Made by a program: the position numbers and the translations under genes. Shown piece after piece: positions 8,544 to 17,217 of a stretch of DNA of 64,000 nt; the stretch's first letter is position 1; the number at the start of each line of letters is the position of its first letter. Source of the stretch: Saprospiraceae bacterium (lineage in GTDB: Bacteria > Bacteroidota > Bacteroidia > Chitinophagales > Saprospiraceae); NCBI GenBank assembly GCA_016713025.1, contig JADJPZ010000002.1:248001-312000 (forward strand), in the 5' to 3' direction. The notes beneath the pieces are model-generated. The model was not told where the DNA came from. It made no database searches and saw only the letters and a list, made by a program, of their open reading frames with translations.

Positions 8544-9845
8544 ATGATAAACAGAATTTTAATTGCCTATATACTTTTCCAAATCCTTTGTTTGCCTTCT
8601 TTTGCAAATGAAACATCTACCGACAGCACTCATTCGGTAGAGTCAACAGTTCATGAAGGGCATGATCACAGCGCATCTCATGACGATCATGGCGCACAGG
8701 AACCCTATGATCCTGCTGCCACAGCCATACACCACATTAGTGATGCCAATGTATATTCCATTCTTGACGCAGTAAGAATACCGTTACCAATGATGCTATA
8801 TGCTCCTGACAAAGGATGGGATTTTTTCAGCTCAGGAAAATTTCATGCCGGACATCATGAAGATGGTCATTATGCCTACAACGGATATGTATTGAATCAC
8901 GGAAGTGTTCACAGAGTTGTGGACCCTTCGTTCCCACAGGAAGGTAGTGTCGATCTTGGCCATCATGCATTTTCTCATAAAGATGAAGAAGTAAATGGCA
9001 AAAAAACCGAAGTAAAATATGTTACCTATCAAGGTAAAGAATATAGATTAGATGCCAGATCAACACTGGACGGAGGTATTCTTGGAGGCGGGATTACCTC
9101 TTTTTACGATTTTTCTATTTCGAAAAACGTATTAGCCATGATTCTGGTATCTCTCTTTTTGTTCTGGATATTCAGAAAAGCTGCCAATGCTTATAAAACC
9201 AATCCCAATCGGGCACCAAAAGGTGTGCAAGCCATATTGGAGCCCATATTCCTGTTCATAAGAGATGAAGTAGCAATACCATTTATAGGTAAAGATAAGT
9301 ATATGAAGTTTTTGCCTTTGCTGATGAGTATATTCTTCTTCATCTTAGGCTTAAATCTTTTTGGGCAAGTTCCATTTTTTGGCAGCACCAACGTGACAGG
9401 AAACCTGACTCTGACCATGGTTCTGGCACTTATTGTATTTTTTGTGGTTAATTTCAACGGTAAAAAAGATTACTGGAAACACATATTCTGGATGCCTGAT
9501 GTGCCGGCTTTTGTAAAAGTGATCCTTACCCCTGTCGAGGTGATGGGCATGTTTATCAAACCTCTCACACTGATGCTGCGTCTTGCCGGAAATATCTCAG
9601 CAGGCCATATAGCTATCCTCAGTTTTATAGGTTTGATATTCATATTTGGCAAATCGGGTGCAAGTATGGGCGGCAGCGCAATTGGTACGATGATGGCTGT
9701 TCCATTGACTCTTTTTATGATGGCTATAGAATTGATAGTGGCATTTGTTCAGGCATTTGTGTTTACTATATTGACAGCTTCATATATTGGTGCAGCTATT
9801 GAGGAGCATCACCATGCTGATCACCATGCCGAAGGACACCATTGA
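8544..9845 (+). CDS. atpB: F0F1 ATP synthase subunit a with His-rich N- and C-terminal extensions
   Basis: Membrane subunit a forms the proton half-channels of F0. A signal-peptide-like N-terminus (ILIAYILFQILCLPSFA) is followed by a His/Asp-rich periplasmic segment (HEGHDHSASHDDHG and more, to about residue 180). The canonical subunit a with five or so membrane helices follows. The essential Arg helix is visible as PLTLMLRLAGNISAGH near residue 344, and the last helices (AIELIVAFVQAFVFTILTASYIGAAI) are typical. It ends EEHHHADHHAEGHH. At 433 aa it is far longer than E. coli AtpB (271 aa); N-terminal extensions are common in Bacteroidota. First gene of the operon; no atpI precedes it. Confidence 0.96.
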   Translation: MINRILIAYILFQILCLPSFANETSTDSTHSVESTVHEGHDHSASHDDHGAQEPYDPAATAIHHISDANVYSILDAVRIPLPMMLYAPDKGWDFFSSGKFHAGHHEDGHYAYNGYVLNHGSVHRVVDPSFPQEGSVDLGHHAFSHKDEEVNGKKTEVKYVTYQGKEYRLDARSTLDGGILGGGITSFYDFSISKNVLAMILVSLFLFWIFRKAANAYKTNPNRAPKGVQAILEPIFLFIRDEVAIPFIGKDKYMKFLPLLMSIFFFILGLNLFGQVPFFGSTNVTGNLTLTMVLALIVFFVVNFNGKKDYWKHIFWMPDVPAFVKVILTPVEVMGMFIKPLTLMLRLAGNISAGHIAILSFIGLIFIFGKSGASMGGSAIGTMMAVPLTLFMMAIELIVAFVQAFVFTILTASYIGAAIEEHHHADHHAEGHH

Positions 9846-9903
9846 TAGGTAAATAATTATTTTTGTAAATATATTTTTTAATCCATATAATAACACTAAC
9901 ATC

Positions 9904-10113
9904 ATGACTGGAACATTAGCAGCAGTAGGAGCGGGATTGGCCGTAATCGGAGCTGGTATCGGTATCGGAATGGTAGGTGGAAAAGCAATGGAAGCTATAG
10001 CAAGACAACCTGAAGCATCTGGAGATATCAGATCAGGTATGATTCTTATGGCAGCCTTTGTGGAAGGTGCAGCACTTATTGCTATCCTTCTTTCCATATT
10101 CATGGCCGGATAA
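9904..10113 (+). CDS. atpE: F0F1 ATP synthase subunit c
   Basis: Proteolipid that forms the rotating c-ring of F0. It has two hydrophobic helices joined by the polar loop ARQPEASGDIRSG. The second helix carries the proton-binding carboxylate (AAFVEGAALIAILLSIF, Glu near residue 54). Length (69 aa) is normal. The loop and Glu lack the extra Gln/Thr or Ser pattern of Na+-type rings, so H+ coupling is the likely reading. A terminator-like hairpin follows directly (10131-10175). Confidence 0.96.
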   Translation: MTGTLAAVGAGLAVIGAGIGIGMVGGKAMEAIARQPEASGDIRSGMILMAAFVEGAALIAILLSIFMAG

Positions 10114-10130
10114 TACTGACAGACAAAACG

Positions 10131-10175
10131 AAAAACAGCCATCGCAATGCGGTTGGCGGAGCATGGCTGTTTTTT
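10131..10175 (+). terminator. Terminator-like hairpin inside the atp operon (atpE/atpF)
   Basis: AAAAACAGCCAT (10131-10142) pairs with ATGGCTGTTTTTT (10163-10175) around a 20-nt loop and ends in a T run, 17 nt after the atpE stop. As an attenuator it would lower transcription of atpFHAG relative to atpBE, which suits the high copy number of subunit c. No new TAnnTTTG box is clear in 10176-10228. Confidence 0.7.
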
Positions 10176-10228
10176 CAGCAACAAAAATTGTAGATTAAAA
10201 TCATTAAAATAATAAACAACCAAAAAAT

Positions 10229-10741
10229 ATGTTTTCACTTCTAAGTTTTAATCCTTTTATTCCTTCTCCGGGTCTGGCAATCTGGGGGGTCATCATCTTT
10301 GTGCTATTTTGGGTTATAATAGGAAAAGTGGCATTCAAACCGATAGCTGAAGCTCTTTACAAACGAGAAAATGATATTCAGGATGCTATAGATCAGGCCA
10401 AAAAAACGAGAGAAGAAATGGCAAATATGAAAGCTGAAAATGAAAAATTATTGGCTCAGGCAAGAGAGGAGAGATCAAAGATTCTCCAGGAAGCGAAAGA
10501 AATCAAAAATGAAATGATCGCCGAAGCTAAGGAAAAAGCCAAGGAAGAGGCTTCTAAAGTGATCAGTAATGCTATGCATGATATCGAAAATCAGAAAAAA
10601 GCAGCGATTACTGAAGTAAAAAATGAATTAGGAACTATTGCTCTCGATATTGCTGAAAAAGTGATAAGAAAAGAATTGAAAAGCAATGCCGACCATCAAG
10701 CTTTTGTCAATGCTCTTGTAAAAGAAGTAAACTTAAACTAA
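10229..10741 (+). CDS. atpF: F0F1 ATP synthase subunit b
   Basis: Peripheral-stalk subunit linking F0 to F1. One N-terminal membrane helix (about residues 14-36, LAIWGVIIFVLFWVIIGKVAF) precedes a long charged coiled coil (about 45-140, rich in Lys, Glu and Ala). The C-terminal helix contacts delta. Length (170 aa) is typical. Its start lies 115 nt after atpE, beyond the attenuator-like hairpin, and atpH follows after 30 nt. Confidence 0.95.
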   Translation: MFSLLSFNPFIPSPGLAIWGVIIFVLFWVIIGKVAFKPIAEALYKRENDIQDAIDQAKKTREEMANMKAENEKLLAQAREERSKILQEAKEIKNEMIAEAKEKAKEEASKVISNAMHDIENQKKAAITEVKNELGTIALDIAEKVIRKELKSNADHQAFVNALVKEVNLN

Positions 10742-10771
10742 TCTGCTTTATAATCATTTAAAAATTAAATC

Positions 10772-11332
10772 ATGTCCGTAAGCAGAATATCATCCAGATA
10801 CGCCAAGTCACTCATGGAATTGGCATTGGACAGAAATGAGCTTGAAGCTATTAAAAAAGACATTTTATATTTTACTGACGCCATGCGCAACAGAGACTTA
10901 TATCTTTTGCTCAAGAGCCCTATTATCAATGCAGGTAAAAAACTTAGCATTATCAAAACTGTTTTTGGAAATAAAGTGGGTAGCACGACCATGGCTTTTT
11001 TTGAAATTATCATCAAAAAGGGCAGAGAAATGTACCTTCCTGAAATTGCTGCAGATTTTATAGGCCAGTATAAATTATACAACAAAATATCCACGATAAA
11101 AATCACAACAGCTTCTCCATTATCGCAAGATGCAATGAATGATATCAAATCAAAACTTCTCGCAAGTAATATCACTATGGAAAAACTGGAAGTTACAGAA
11201 AAAGTTGACCCGTCCATTATCGGTGGATTTATCATAGAAGCAGGAGATAAGTTATATGATGCGTCCATCGCCCACAAGCTCGAAGAGATGAAAAAGAACC
11301 TTTCTGGTAATCAATTTGTAAAAACATTTTAA
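10772..11332 (+). CDS. atpH: F0F1 ATP synthase subunit delta
   Basis: Delta joins the top of the F1 alpha subunits to the b stalk. The N-terminal helical domain begins ISSRYAKSLMELALDRNELEAIKKDI. The C-terminal conserved segment VDPSIIGGFIIEAGDKLYDASI (about 148-169) is the OSCP/delta signature. Length (186 aa) is normal. It sits between atpF and atpA in the usual order, with 24 nt to atpA. Confidence 0.95.
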   Translation: MSVSRISSRYAKSLMELALDRNELEAIKKDILYFTDAMRNRDLYLLLKSPIINAGKKLSIIKTVFGNKVGSTTMAFFEIIIKKGREMYLPEIAADFIGQYKLYNKISTIKITTASPLSQDAMNDIKSKLLASNITMEKLEVTEKVDPSIIGGFIIEAGDKLYDASIAHKLEEMKKNLSGNQFVKTF

Positions 11333-11356
11333 TAAAAATTATAAATAAATATAGTT

Positions 11357-12940
11357 ATGGTTGATGTAAAACCTGATGAAATATCCGCAATACTGAAACA
11401 ACAGTTATCGGGATTTAAAACAGAAACAGAACTCGAAGAAGTAGGAACCGTGCTTCAGGTGGGAGACGGTATAGCCAGAGTGTATGGTCTGACAAAAGCA
11501 CAGGCAGGAGAGCTTGTAGAATTTGATAATGGTGTTCAGGCCATAGTACTGAACCTGGAAGAAGATAATGTGGGTGTGGTATTGCTCGGTTCAGGTGACG
11601 GTATCAAAGAGGGCTCAACTGTAAAGCGTACAGCCCGAATCGCTTCCATCAAAGTAGGAGAAGGTTTTATAGGTCGTGTAGTGAATCCACTTGGTCTTCC
11701 TATAGATGGTAAAGGTCCTATCACCGGAGAGGTATATGAGATGCCTATCGAAAGAAAAGCACCTGGTGTTATCTACAGACAACCTGTAAACGAACCACTC
11801 CAAACAGGTATCAAAGCCATCGACTCTATGATTCCGATCGGAAGAGGTCAGAGAGAGTTGATCATCGGTGACAGACAGACAGGTAAGACGGCCATAGCCA
11901 TCGACACCATCATCAACCAAAAAGAATTTTATGACCGAGGAGAACCTGTATATTGTATATATGTAGCTTCAGGTCAAAAAGCATCTACTGTAGCGCAAGT
12001 GATGAAATCACTGGAAGATGGAGGTGCTATGGCCTATACTACCATTGTATCAGCATCAGCTTCTGATCCTGCACCATTGCAGTTTTATGCGCCATTTGCA
12101 GGAGCTTCTATAGGTGAGTTTTTCAGAGATACAGGCAGGCCGGCATTGATCATATATGATGACCTCTCCAAACAAGCTGTGGCCTACAGGGAAGTATCAT
12201 TGCTTCTCAAGAGACCACCCGGAAGAGAGGCTTATCCGGGCGATGTATTCTACCTTCACTCCAGACTACTCGAAAGAGCGGCTAAAATCATCAACAACGA
12301 TGATATAGCACGTAATATGAATGACCTTCCCGAGTCGCTCAGAAAATCAGGAAAAGTAAAAGGTGGTGGATCATTGACAGCACTACCTATCATCGAGACA
12401 CAGGCAGGTGACGTATCAGCGTATATCCCTACCAACGTAATATCGATCACTGACGGTCAGATCTTCCTCGAATCCAACTTGTTTAATGCCGGTATCAGAC
12501 CTGCTATCAACGTTGGTATATCTGTATCAAGGGTAGGAGGAAATGCGCAGATCAAATCCATGAAAAAAGTAGCCGGTACATTGAAACTGGATCAGGCTCA
12601 GTACAGAGAATTGGAGGCTTTTGCAAAATTTGGTTCGGATCTTGACGCTGCTACTCAATCAGTGCTTGAAAAAGGTAAAAGAAATGTTGAAATCCTTAAA
12701 CAACCACAGTACTCTCCTGTATCAGTGGAGAAGCAGGTAGCTATCATTTATCTAGGTAATCAAGGCTTGCTCAGAAATGTGCCGGTAAACAAAGTCAGGG
12801 AGTTTGAGGATATATTCCTGACAACCCTTGAAAGAACAGATGCAGCGACACTGGATGCTATCAGAAAAGGAAATCTTTCTGATGAAGTATTAGCCACTTT
12901 AAAAAGAGTGGGTGCTGAAGTGTCCGCTCAGTTTAAATAA
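11357..12940 (+). CDS. atpA: F0F1 ATP synthase subunit alpha
   Basis: Non-catalytic nucleotide-binding subunit of F1 (alpha3beta3). The Walker A motif GDRQTGKT is at 171-178 and the Walker B LIIYDDLS near 266. The alpha/beta signature PAINVGISVSRVG is near 379. The N-terminal beta-barrel (about 25-95) and C-terminal helical bundle are complete at 527 aa. It belongs to the atpBEFHAG operon; beta and epsilon (atpD, atpC) are not in this window. Confidence 0.98.
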   Translation: MVDVKPDEISAILKQQLSGFKTETELEEVGTVLQVGDGIARVYGLTKAQAGELVEFDNGVQAIVLNLEEDNVGVVLLGSGDGIKEGSTVKRTARIASIKVGEGFIGRVVNPLGLPIDGKGPITGEVYEMPIERKAPGVIYRQPVNEPLQTGIKAIDSMIPIGRGQRELIIGDRQTGKTAIAIDTIINQKEFYDRGEPVYCIYVASGQKASTVAQVMKSLEDGGAMAYTTIVSASASDPAPLQFYAPFAGASIGEFFRDTGRPALIIYDDLSKQAVAYREVSLLLKRPPGREAYPGDVFYLHSRLLERAAKIINNDDIARNMNDLPESLRKSGKVKGGGSLTALPIIETQAGDVSAYIPTNVISITDGQIFLESNLFNAGIRPAINVGISVSRVGGNAQIKSMKKVAGTLKLDQAQYRELEAFAKFGSDLDAATQSVLEKGKRNVEILKQPQYSPVSVEKQVAIIYLGNQGLLRNVPVNKVREFEDIFLTTLERTDAATLDAIRKGNLSDEVLATLKRVGAEVSAQFK

Positions 12941-12984
12941 ATTATTCCATCTTAATTAAGATATCATCACAATTATAAAAGCAC

Positions 12985-13884
12985 ATGTCCGGTAAACTAA
13001 AAGAAGTACGAGAAAGGATAAAGTCAGTGCAATCCACTCAGCAGATCACCAAAGCTATGAAAATGGTGTCTGCTTCAAAGCTCCGGAGAGCGCAGCAAGC
13101 TATTACTGAGATGCGACCCTACGCCAACAGATTGGATAAAATGATGAAAAACATCGTTGCCAATCTGGAAGGTGATATCAACTCTCCTTATGTAAAAGTA
13201 AGGGAGGCTAAAAAAGTAGCTATCGTAGTCATTACTTCCAACAGAGGTTTGTGCGGTGCATTCAATACCAATATCATCAAAGAGACCATCCTGAAAGTCG
13301 AAGGTGTATATGGATCACAGAGGGCTGACAAAAACCTTTCATTAATTTTTGTAGGTAAAAAAGGCTATGATGTACTGAAAAAGCGTTTTTCTGATTGTAC
13401 CATTAATGCAGAGTATGTAGATCTTTTTTCTGACTTGAGTTTTGAAAACGTATCTAAAGTCTCTCAAATGCTGATGGATAAGTTCAACAGCAGAGATTAT
13501 GATATCATTGATGTATGTTACGGACAGTTTAGAAATGCTGCTGTCCAGGAAGCGATAGCAGTGAGATATCTTCCGGTACAGTCGATAGAAAAAAAAGAAA
13601 GTACAGTAAAAAAATCATCCAAAGCTGATTATTTGTTTGAACCGAATAAAGAAACGCTATTGGAAGAATTGATTCCAAGCATCCTCCAGACTTCGTTTCA
13701 AAAATTTGTACTGGACAACCACGCTTCAGAACATGGGGCCAGGATGACTGCGATGGACAATGCGACCACCAACGCTGAAGAATTGATGAAAGAACTAAAA
13801 ATCAATTACAACAAAGCAAGGCAGGAAGCCATCACCAAAGAGCTTTCTGAGATCGTCGGAGGGGCTGCAGCCTTAAACGGATAA
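12985..13884 (+). CDS. atpG: F0F1 ATP synthase subunit gamma
   Basis: The central rotor shaft of F1. The N-terminal helix SGKLKEVRERIKSVQSTQQITKAMKMVSASKL and the C-terminal helix (MTAMDNATTNAEELMKELKINYNKARQ...) form the shaft and are strongly conserved. The Rossmann-like middle includes VITSNRGLCGAFN near residue 81. Length (299 aa) is usual. It is the last gene of the operon and is followed by a strong terminator. Confidence 0.97.
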   Translation: MSGKLKEVRERIKSVQSTQQITKAMKMVSASKLRRAQQAITEMRPYANRLDKMMKNIVANLEGDINSPYVKVREAKKVAIVVITSNRGLCGAFNTNIIKETILKVEGVYGSQRADKNLSLIFVGKKGYDVLKKRFSDCTINAEYVDLFSDLSFENVSKVSQMLMDKFNSRDYDIIDVCYGQFRNAAVQEAIAVRYLPVQSIEKKESTVKKSSKADYLFEPNKETLLEELIPSILQTSFQKFVLDNHASEHGARMTAMDNATTNAEELMKELKINYNKARQEAITKELSEIVGGAAALNG

Positions 13885-13906
13885 TCGACATAAAATAAGT
13901 AATCAT

Positions 13907-13949
13907 AAAAAATGCCGGTATGGAATTCAAAATCTATACCGGCATTTTT
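13907..13949 (+). terminator. Intrinsic terminator after atpG (copy 1 of a duplicated block)
   Basis: AAAATGCCGGTAT pairs with ATACCGGCATTTTT, 22 nt after atpG. The terminator and flanking sequence (13892-13966) recur at 14689-14770, bracketing the small-gene cassette between them. Confidence 0.9.
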
Positions 13950-14124
13950 GTTTAATATTTGATTCTCCATCAAATTAATTTTTCTCTTTTCAGGCAATGA
14001 GTCTCCCTGTAAAGCGAGACTGGAATTACCAAATAAGAAGTAAATAAGTGAAAAAGTTATAGTCTGCCATAAATTTTTAAACGATTTTAATTTATATTAT
14101 GTTATTATGAAATAGTTAAACTTT

Positions 14125-14322
14125 ATGGACGTAGCATCTCAAAAATTGGAATTAATTAATTGGATTACAATGTTAGCCGACGAATCAACTTTGGAAGAAG
14201 TTTTAGCCATTAAAAGGAAAGAAAAGATAACCTTTGATACGGAAATCTCAAAAGTTGTATCTATTCAAGAAGCTCGTAAAAGATCTAAAGAATTTGTAGA
14301 AAATTTACCTTGGAAAAAGTAA
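14125..14322 (+). CDS. Putative antitoxin of a type II toxin-antitoxin pair (65 aa)
   Basis: A small, Lys/Glu-rich protein directly upstream of and overlapping a RelE/ParE-like gene, which is the classic order of antitoxin then toxin. The sequence has an N-terminal helix (QKLELINWITMLADESTLEEVLAIK) of the kind seen in short Bacteroidota antitoxin-like proteins, and a basic C-terminus (RKRSKEFVENLPWKK). It would neutralise the toxin and perhaps repress its own promoter. The start is ATG 14125; an AT-rich leader precedes it. The call rests on context and general form rather than on a specific domain. Confidence 0.6.
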   Translation: MDVASQKLELINWITMLADESTLEEVLAIKRKEKITFDTEISKVVSIQEARKRSKEFVENLPWKK

Positions 14323-14641
14323 AAATTGAAATTTCCATAGAAGTTATTGGATATCTTAATGAACTGATCAAAATTCTTTTTGAAAAAGAATACTTTAGTT
14401 TTGAGGAATCTGCACAGCTTTGTGTTAAAGATATATATGATTTTATTGAATTTGAATTATATAATCTTCCTCATAAAACAACCCCACACAAAATAAAAAA
14501 TTTTGGATCAAAAAATATGTTTGTTACAAAGCCAATAAGCGAACCACTTGGTATATTTTTTTTACCACACAAGAAAATCTTATTTTGATCACACATATTA
14601 CCAACAATCATATGCAGGATATTAACGTACTCAACGAATAG
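14310..14641 (+). pseudogene. RelE/ParE-like toxin, frameshifted at a T8 run
   Basis: The N-terminal part (EKVKIEISIEVIGYLNELIKILFEKEYFSFEESAQ) matches Bacteroidota RelE/ParE-type toxin beginnings. The zero frame runs into an unrelated tail and stops at 14588. In the -1 frame after the T8 run (14556-14563) the reading continues TTQENLILITHITNNHMQDINVLNE and stops at 14641. ITHITNNH is the usual C-terminal strand of such toxins. So one T appears lost, or the product needs a -1 shift at the slippery U UUU UUA. The start is TTG 14310, overlapping the antitoxin by 13 nt. A sequencing undercall is an equally good explanation. Confidence 0.65.
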
Positions 14642-15077
14642 ACCGCTTTTATAACTTAAGTTTGATATCTTTCTACCAACAGTTAATCAAAATAAGTAAC
14701 AAACAGAAATGCCGGTATGGAATTCAAAATCTATACTGGCATTTTTGTTTGAATAAATATTTGATTTTGGAAACTTCAAAAAATATTTTCAATTTCACAA
14801 TAAACCTGATGAACAATCGTTTTAGTAAAGTTGTTAATGAATTTTAAAGTATCAAAAATTAATTTTATAAGCACTTATTAATGTGTTGCTTATAAAAATC
14901 ACAAAGGCTTGTCATCCATAGATGGCAAGCCTTTGACCATTTTTCAATACATGATTCAAAGACTACCCTGAAGAGCGGGTTGAGTTGATTAGGGTAAACC
15001 AGTAGCCAGTTTCACTACAATTATTATCCGGAATCATTAAATTTGTCATTTCATAAAAATTTTAATCTTTTGCTCCG
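14642..15077. other. Gene-free stretch before ligA with duplicated terminator
   Basis: This region holds the second copy of the atpG terminator block (14689-14770; stem AAATGCCGGTAT/ATACTGGCATTTTT at 14707-14746, one mismatch to copy 1). It also holds a further hairpin AAAGGCTTGTCATC/GATGGCAAGCCTTT at 14903-14934, followed by a short T run. A 61-codon ORF over 14662-14847 crosses the terminator and looks like chance. I see no clear ligA promoter. Confidence 0.6.
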
Positions 15078-17201
15078 ATGTACACACCTGAGAAACAACA
15101 ATACTATATAGATCAATCCAAAATTTTTCTCCAAAAACAGGCTACTGTTAAAGATCTCACAGAACTCAGAGATGTACTTACTTTTCATGAAAGAAAATAT
15201 TACATCGAAGACAATCCTCTGATTTCGGATTTTGAATACGACCAACTATACAAACAGTTGGTTCAAATCGAAGAAGATCATCCGGACCTCATTACGGCTG
15301 ATTCGCCCACTCAGAGGGTCAGTACAGATTTGTCCGGGGAATTTCAGTCCGTACCACACACTGTACCGATGTTGTCTCTGGACAACTCCTACAATGAAGA
15401 CGACCTCAATGATTTTGATGCTGCTGTCAAGAAACTGTGTGGACTTTCGGCAGATGCAGATATTGCATACTGCGTAGAACCCAAATATGATGGTGGTAGC
15501 ATCGCACTTGTATATGAAAATGATGTGTTAGTCAGAGCGGCCACGAGAGGCAACGGTACATATGGTGAAGAAATGACTCCCAATGCCCGCACGCTTCCAA
15601 GTATTCCGCTCAGAGCATCATTTTCAGCCAAAGGTATCGTCAAAGCAGAAGTAAGAGGAGAGGCATTGATCAGAAAAGACAATTTTGAACGCATCAACAG
15701 GGAAAGAGAGAAGGAAGGTTTGACACTATTTGCCAATCCAAGAAATGCAGCGACTGGTGGACTCAGGACCAAAGATGCCAACGAAACCCGAAAAAGAGGA
15801 CTTGAAGCCTTTGTTTACCAATTGGCTTATGCTGTAGATAAGGATGGCAATTCTGTATTGCCCACTTTGAAATCTCACTTTTCAGGAATAGAAATGCTTG
15901 AAAACATCGGATTTAAGACTCCAAAGGATGAAAAGTCAGTTTGTGCCAATATACAGGAAGTGCATCAGTTTGTAAGATACTGGGAAAAGAAAAGAGATGA
16001 CTATGAGTATGAAATAGATGGTATGGTGATCAAGGTCAATGACCTTCTGCTCCAGGAAAGGTGCGGATCGACAGCACATCATCCAAGGTGGGCAATTGCT
16101 TTTAAATTTAAAGCCAAACAAGCGACCAGCAAACTATTGTCAGTCGAATATCAAGTAGGGAAAATAGGATCCATTACTCCGGTCGCCAAAATTGAACCCG
16201 TCTATCTGGCAGGAGTTACAGTGTCGTCCATTTCTCTCCATAATGAAGAATTTATCAAGTCGAAAGATTTGCGGCTTGGTGATACTGTATTGGTAGAACG
16301 GGCGGGAGATGTCATCCCTTACATCGTAAAATCCTTTCCTGAGCTTCGTAGTGGTAATGAAGTCGTGATAGAATTTCCGGAGTTTTGCCCGTCAAATCAG
16401 ACCGGTGTTCCTGTAAAACTTTTGAGAGAAGAGGGAGAAGCAGCCTGGAGATGCCCTGATTGTGTTTGTGGAGCACAGGATTTACAGAAAATGATATTTC
16501 ATGTCTCTAAAGATGCCATGGAAATTGACGGGTTTGGAAAGTCATATGTAGAAAGATTTTTTGAATTGGGATGGTTACGAGACATCAGTGACATCTACAA
16601 TCTGGATTATGATAAGATAGCCACGCTCGATGGTTTTGGAAGAAAATCAGCTGAAAATATCAAAAACTCTATCGAGAAAGCAAAACAGAACCCTATCCAA
16701 AGGTTGCTGCACTCACTGAGCATCCATCATTTGGGTAAAAAAGCCAGTAAACTCATTGCAGAGCAAATTGATCATGTGTTGGATTTGATCCATTGGGAAG
16801 TCGAGCGATTTCTTGAAATAAAAGACATCGGACCTGTTGTCGCTGAAAATGTAAAAGCCTGGTTTTCAGTACAGAAAAATGTGGAAATGCTGAGGAGAAT
16901 GGAAGCATCCGGTGTGAATCTCACCCAAACCGAAGAGGACAAACCATTGAAGGTATCTGAAGAAGGTGTATTTTATGGTAAAACCATACTATTTACCGGC
17001 ACACTGCAGACTATGGGTAGAAAAGAAGCTGAAGAACTCGCGGCAAAATCAGGTGCAAAAAACATTTCAGCTGTCAGTTCAAATCTCAATATACTCGTAG
17101 TGGGAGAAAATGCAGGATCTAAACTTAAAAAAGCGCAACAACTCGGTACTGTTGAAATATTAACAGAAGAGGAGTTTTTGGCAAAAGTGAAATTAACCTG
17201 A
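15078..17201 (+). CDS. ligA: NAD-dependent DNA ligase
   Basis: Seals nicks in DNA during replication and repair using NAD+. Domains in order: Ia (residues 1-70, HERKYYIEDNPLISDFEYDQL), adenylation with the nucleophilic Lys136 in EPKYDGGS, OB fold (about 330-420), zinc finger (about 430-465), helix-hairpin-helix repeats (about 480-600) and a BRCT domain (about 625-707, GKTILFTGTL). One oddity: the first zinc-finger half reads CPSN instead of CPxC, while the second half is CPDCVC, so one canonical Cys is absent and an extra one appears. Length (707 aa) is typical. It is a single gene, and the convergent OMP gene ends 17 bp away. Confidence 0.97.
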   Translation: MYTPEKQQYYIDQSKIFLQKQATVKDLTELRDVLTFHERKYYIEDNPLISDFEYDQLYKQLVQIEEDHPDLITADSPTQRVSTDLSGEFQSVPHTVPMLSLDNSYNEDDLNDFDAAVKKLCGLSADADIAYCVEPKYDGGSIALVYENDVLVRAATRGNGTYGEEMTPNARTLPSIPLRASFSAKGIVKAEVRGEALIRKDNFERINREREKEGLTLFANPRNAATGGLRTKDANETRKRGLEAFVYQLAYAVDKDGNSVLPTLKSHFSGIEMLENIGFKTPKDEKSVCANIQEVHQFVRYWEKKRDDYEYEIDGMVIKVNDLLLQERCGSTAHHPRWAIAFKFKAKQATSKLLSVEYQVGKIGSITPVAKIEPVYLAGVTVSSISLHNEEFIKSKDLRLGDTVLVERAGDVIPYIVKSFPELRSGNEVVIEFPEFCPSNQTGVPVKLLREEGEAAWRCPDCVCGAQDLQKMIFHVSKDAMEIDGFGKSYVERFFELGWLRDISDIYNLDYDKIATLDGFGRKSAENIKNSIEKAKQNPIQRLLHSLSIHHLGKKASKLIAEQIDHVLDLIHWEVERFLEIKDIGPVVAENVKAWFSVQKNVEMLRRMEASGVNLTQTEEDKPLKVSEEGVFYGKTILFTGTLQTMGRKEAEELAAKSGAKNISAVSSNLNILVVGENAGSKLKKAQQLGTVEILTEEEFLAKVKLT

Positions 17202-17217
17202 GGATAGGTGGATATTT

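Noticed and set aside
9780..10238. 152-aa ORF antisense to atpE
   Set aside because: It covers a complete subunit c gene on the other strand and the atpE/atpF hairpin.
14662..14847. 61-aa ORF between the toxin and ligA
   Set aside because: It runs across the second terminator copy, has no start context and has a low-complexity Asn/Phe/Ile composition.
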